This document shows, piece by piece, positions 5,803 through 6,509 of a stretch of 6,509 nt of DNA (positions within the stretch are counted from its first letter, which is position 1; every line of letters starts with the position of its first letter). The notes under the pieces are model-generated. The model was not told where the DNA came from and did no database searches. It was given only the letters and a program-made list of their open reading frames with translations. The position numbers were made by a program, and so were the translations under genes. Origin of the DNA: Oligoflexia bacterium (GTDB taxonomy: Bacteria; Bdellovibrionota; Bdellovibrionia; Bdellovibrionales; UBA1609); NCBI GenBank assembly GCA_026914095.1, contig JAPPIY010000077.1:1-6509 (forward strand). The letters are read 5' to 3'.

Positions 5803-6180
5803 TTATCTTTCAAAATGATCAAAGGTTTTTCTGCTAAACTTTCCAAAGGTAGCAATTTCCGTTCGTGGTATGATAATTTCCATATTAACAAGATCAAAAT
5901 AGCTCTCATATTTTGGATAATATATGTTCCAAATCACCTCTTTTGTTTCATTGGTTCTGTATCCGCTTTTAAACGGCACTATAGAGATTGTTTGAGATTC
6001 ATGTCTTGATTTGGAGTTTTCTGGATATTTCCATAAAAAACCTTGATAAGTTTTCCCATTTTTAAGAGTTAGTAAAATCTCTTTATTTTCCCATTCAACA
6101 CATTTTTTATAAAAGTTGTCATATACAGGAATCGTTATCCATTTGAGGATAAATGTATTTTGTGTAATTAAAAATAACAA
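5803..6180 (-). CDS. Hypothetical membrane-anchored protein with a damaged 5' end
   Basis: The frame reads from a TTG at 6180 through 125 residues. After a hydrophobic N-terminus comes a soluble domain: EILLTLKNGKTYQGFL (residues about 33-48), ISIVPFKSGYRTNETKEVIW, and near the end MEIIIPRTEIATF. This pattern (strand, LKNGK-Y-GF, SGYR-x-x-TKEV, IPxxEI) resembles small uncharacterised bacterial proteins with an N-terminal membrane helix, possibly DUF6338-like; I cannot assign a function. The hydrophobic helix continues upstream of the TTG (LITYLINYFFSIIFSG) to a TGA at 6238-6240, so TTG 6180 is unlikely to be the original start. No Shine-Dalgarno sequence precedes it. It lies 48 bases upstream of the helicase fragment on the same strand, possibly once in one operon. 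Confidence 0.5.
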   Translation of the reverse strand: MLFLITQNTFILKWITIPVYDNFYKKCVEWENKEILLTLKNGKTYQGFLWKYPENSKSRHESQTISIVPFKSGYRTNETKEVIWNIYYPKYESYFDLVNMEIIIPRTEIATFGKFSRKTFDHFER

Positions 6181-6509
6181 ACCAGAAAAAATTATAGAAA
6201 AAAAATAGTTGATAAGATATGTAATGAGCTTGTTTTTTCAAATATTTTAAAAGTAATCTGTTCAGAAGGCTTGGATTTTCCAGCGTTCTTGCTGGTCTTT
6301 AATACTGCCTCTTCGGATTAGGTCTATAATAAGAAAAAGCATTTTATGACTAAAGGAAGTAGAAGAGTTATTACAGAATTTAAGGATATACTAAAGAGCT
6401 TGGAACAGATTTCTCAAAAGAGCAGTTTTTTACTTTGTTAGGTCTTGCTTTAATTTTATCATTTGAATAAGACTGCTCATAGCTGATTTTGCGCGAATGA
6501 TACGCGGTT
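6181..6509. other. Gene-poor end of the window
   Basis: No intact gene is visible. A perfect five-pair hairpin, CCAGC-GTTCTT-GCTGG, lies at 6280-6295, followed by TCTTTAAT, too poor in T to call a terminator. On the plus strand 6346-6468 looks like one short coding sequence spread over three frames (see findings). On the minus strand a 26-codon frame (6265-6342, with IRRGSIKDQQERWKIQAF) has no supporting signals. Confidence 0.4.

Noticed and set aside
5716..6009. Plus-strand 97-codon open frame
   Set aside because: It is antisense to the hypothetical membrane protein gene, and its composition (F, I, Y, K) fits an AT-rich shadow.
6265..6342. 26-codon minus-strand frame ending IRRGSIKDQQERWKIQAF
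   Set aside because: Too short, no ribosome-binding site and no recognised family.
1..6509. tRNA, rRNA, CRISPR array, riboswitch
   Set aside because: I looked on both strands for cloverleaf patterns, regularly spaced direct repeats and known riboswitch cores, and saw none.

Overview
The window is AT-rich bacterial DNA with few intact genes and many decayed ones. The impression is a Gram-negative genome under reduction, possibly host-associated; this is inference. Two observations bear on lineage. The serine peptidase begins with an export signal containing a possible lipidation cysteine. The prolyl-tRNA synthetase is the long bacterial form with the INS editing insert, which many alphaproteobacteria lack. 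I cannot name the organism.

Layout: positions 1-147 hold a possible tail of an upstream gene and a candidate promoter. Positions 148-2097 (+) encode an intact exported S9-family (prolyl oligopeptidase-like) peptidase. Directly after it lies a relic of about 90 bp that resembles the 5' end of the same gene. An imperfect inverted repeat at 2204-2258 separates it from a convergent RelE-type toxin / ribbon-helix-helix antitoxin pair (2268-2753, -). Behind the antitoxin promoter, on the + strand, is the 3' half of a NYN-domain ribonuclease gene (2770-3105) with an internal stop and no 5' half.

Positions 3194-4889 (-) hold proS, broken into two frames by a small deletion of about 26 nt near codon 88. 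All the class II synthetase motifs, the editing insert and the anticodon-binding domain are otherwise present. A reasonable promoter precedes it, followed upstream by a 116-bp element with 19-bp terminal inverted repeats and a central hairpin. From 5120 to 6509 the minus strand carries a doubtful 60-codon frame with a palindrome near its start, a truncated N-terminal fragment of a phospholipase-D-like/helicase protein, and an unnamed membrane-anchored small protein whose 5' end looks damaged. The last 330 bp contain no intact gene.

The only clear functional partnership is the toxin-antitoxin pair. I see no new multigene system. The interest lies in the decay: an essential-type gene interrupted, a peptidase relic, a NYN gene whose missing half abuts a toxin-antitoxin cassette, and a small inverted-repeat element. 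Similarities to families were recognised by eye; no database search was possible.
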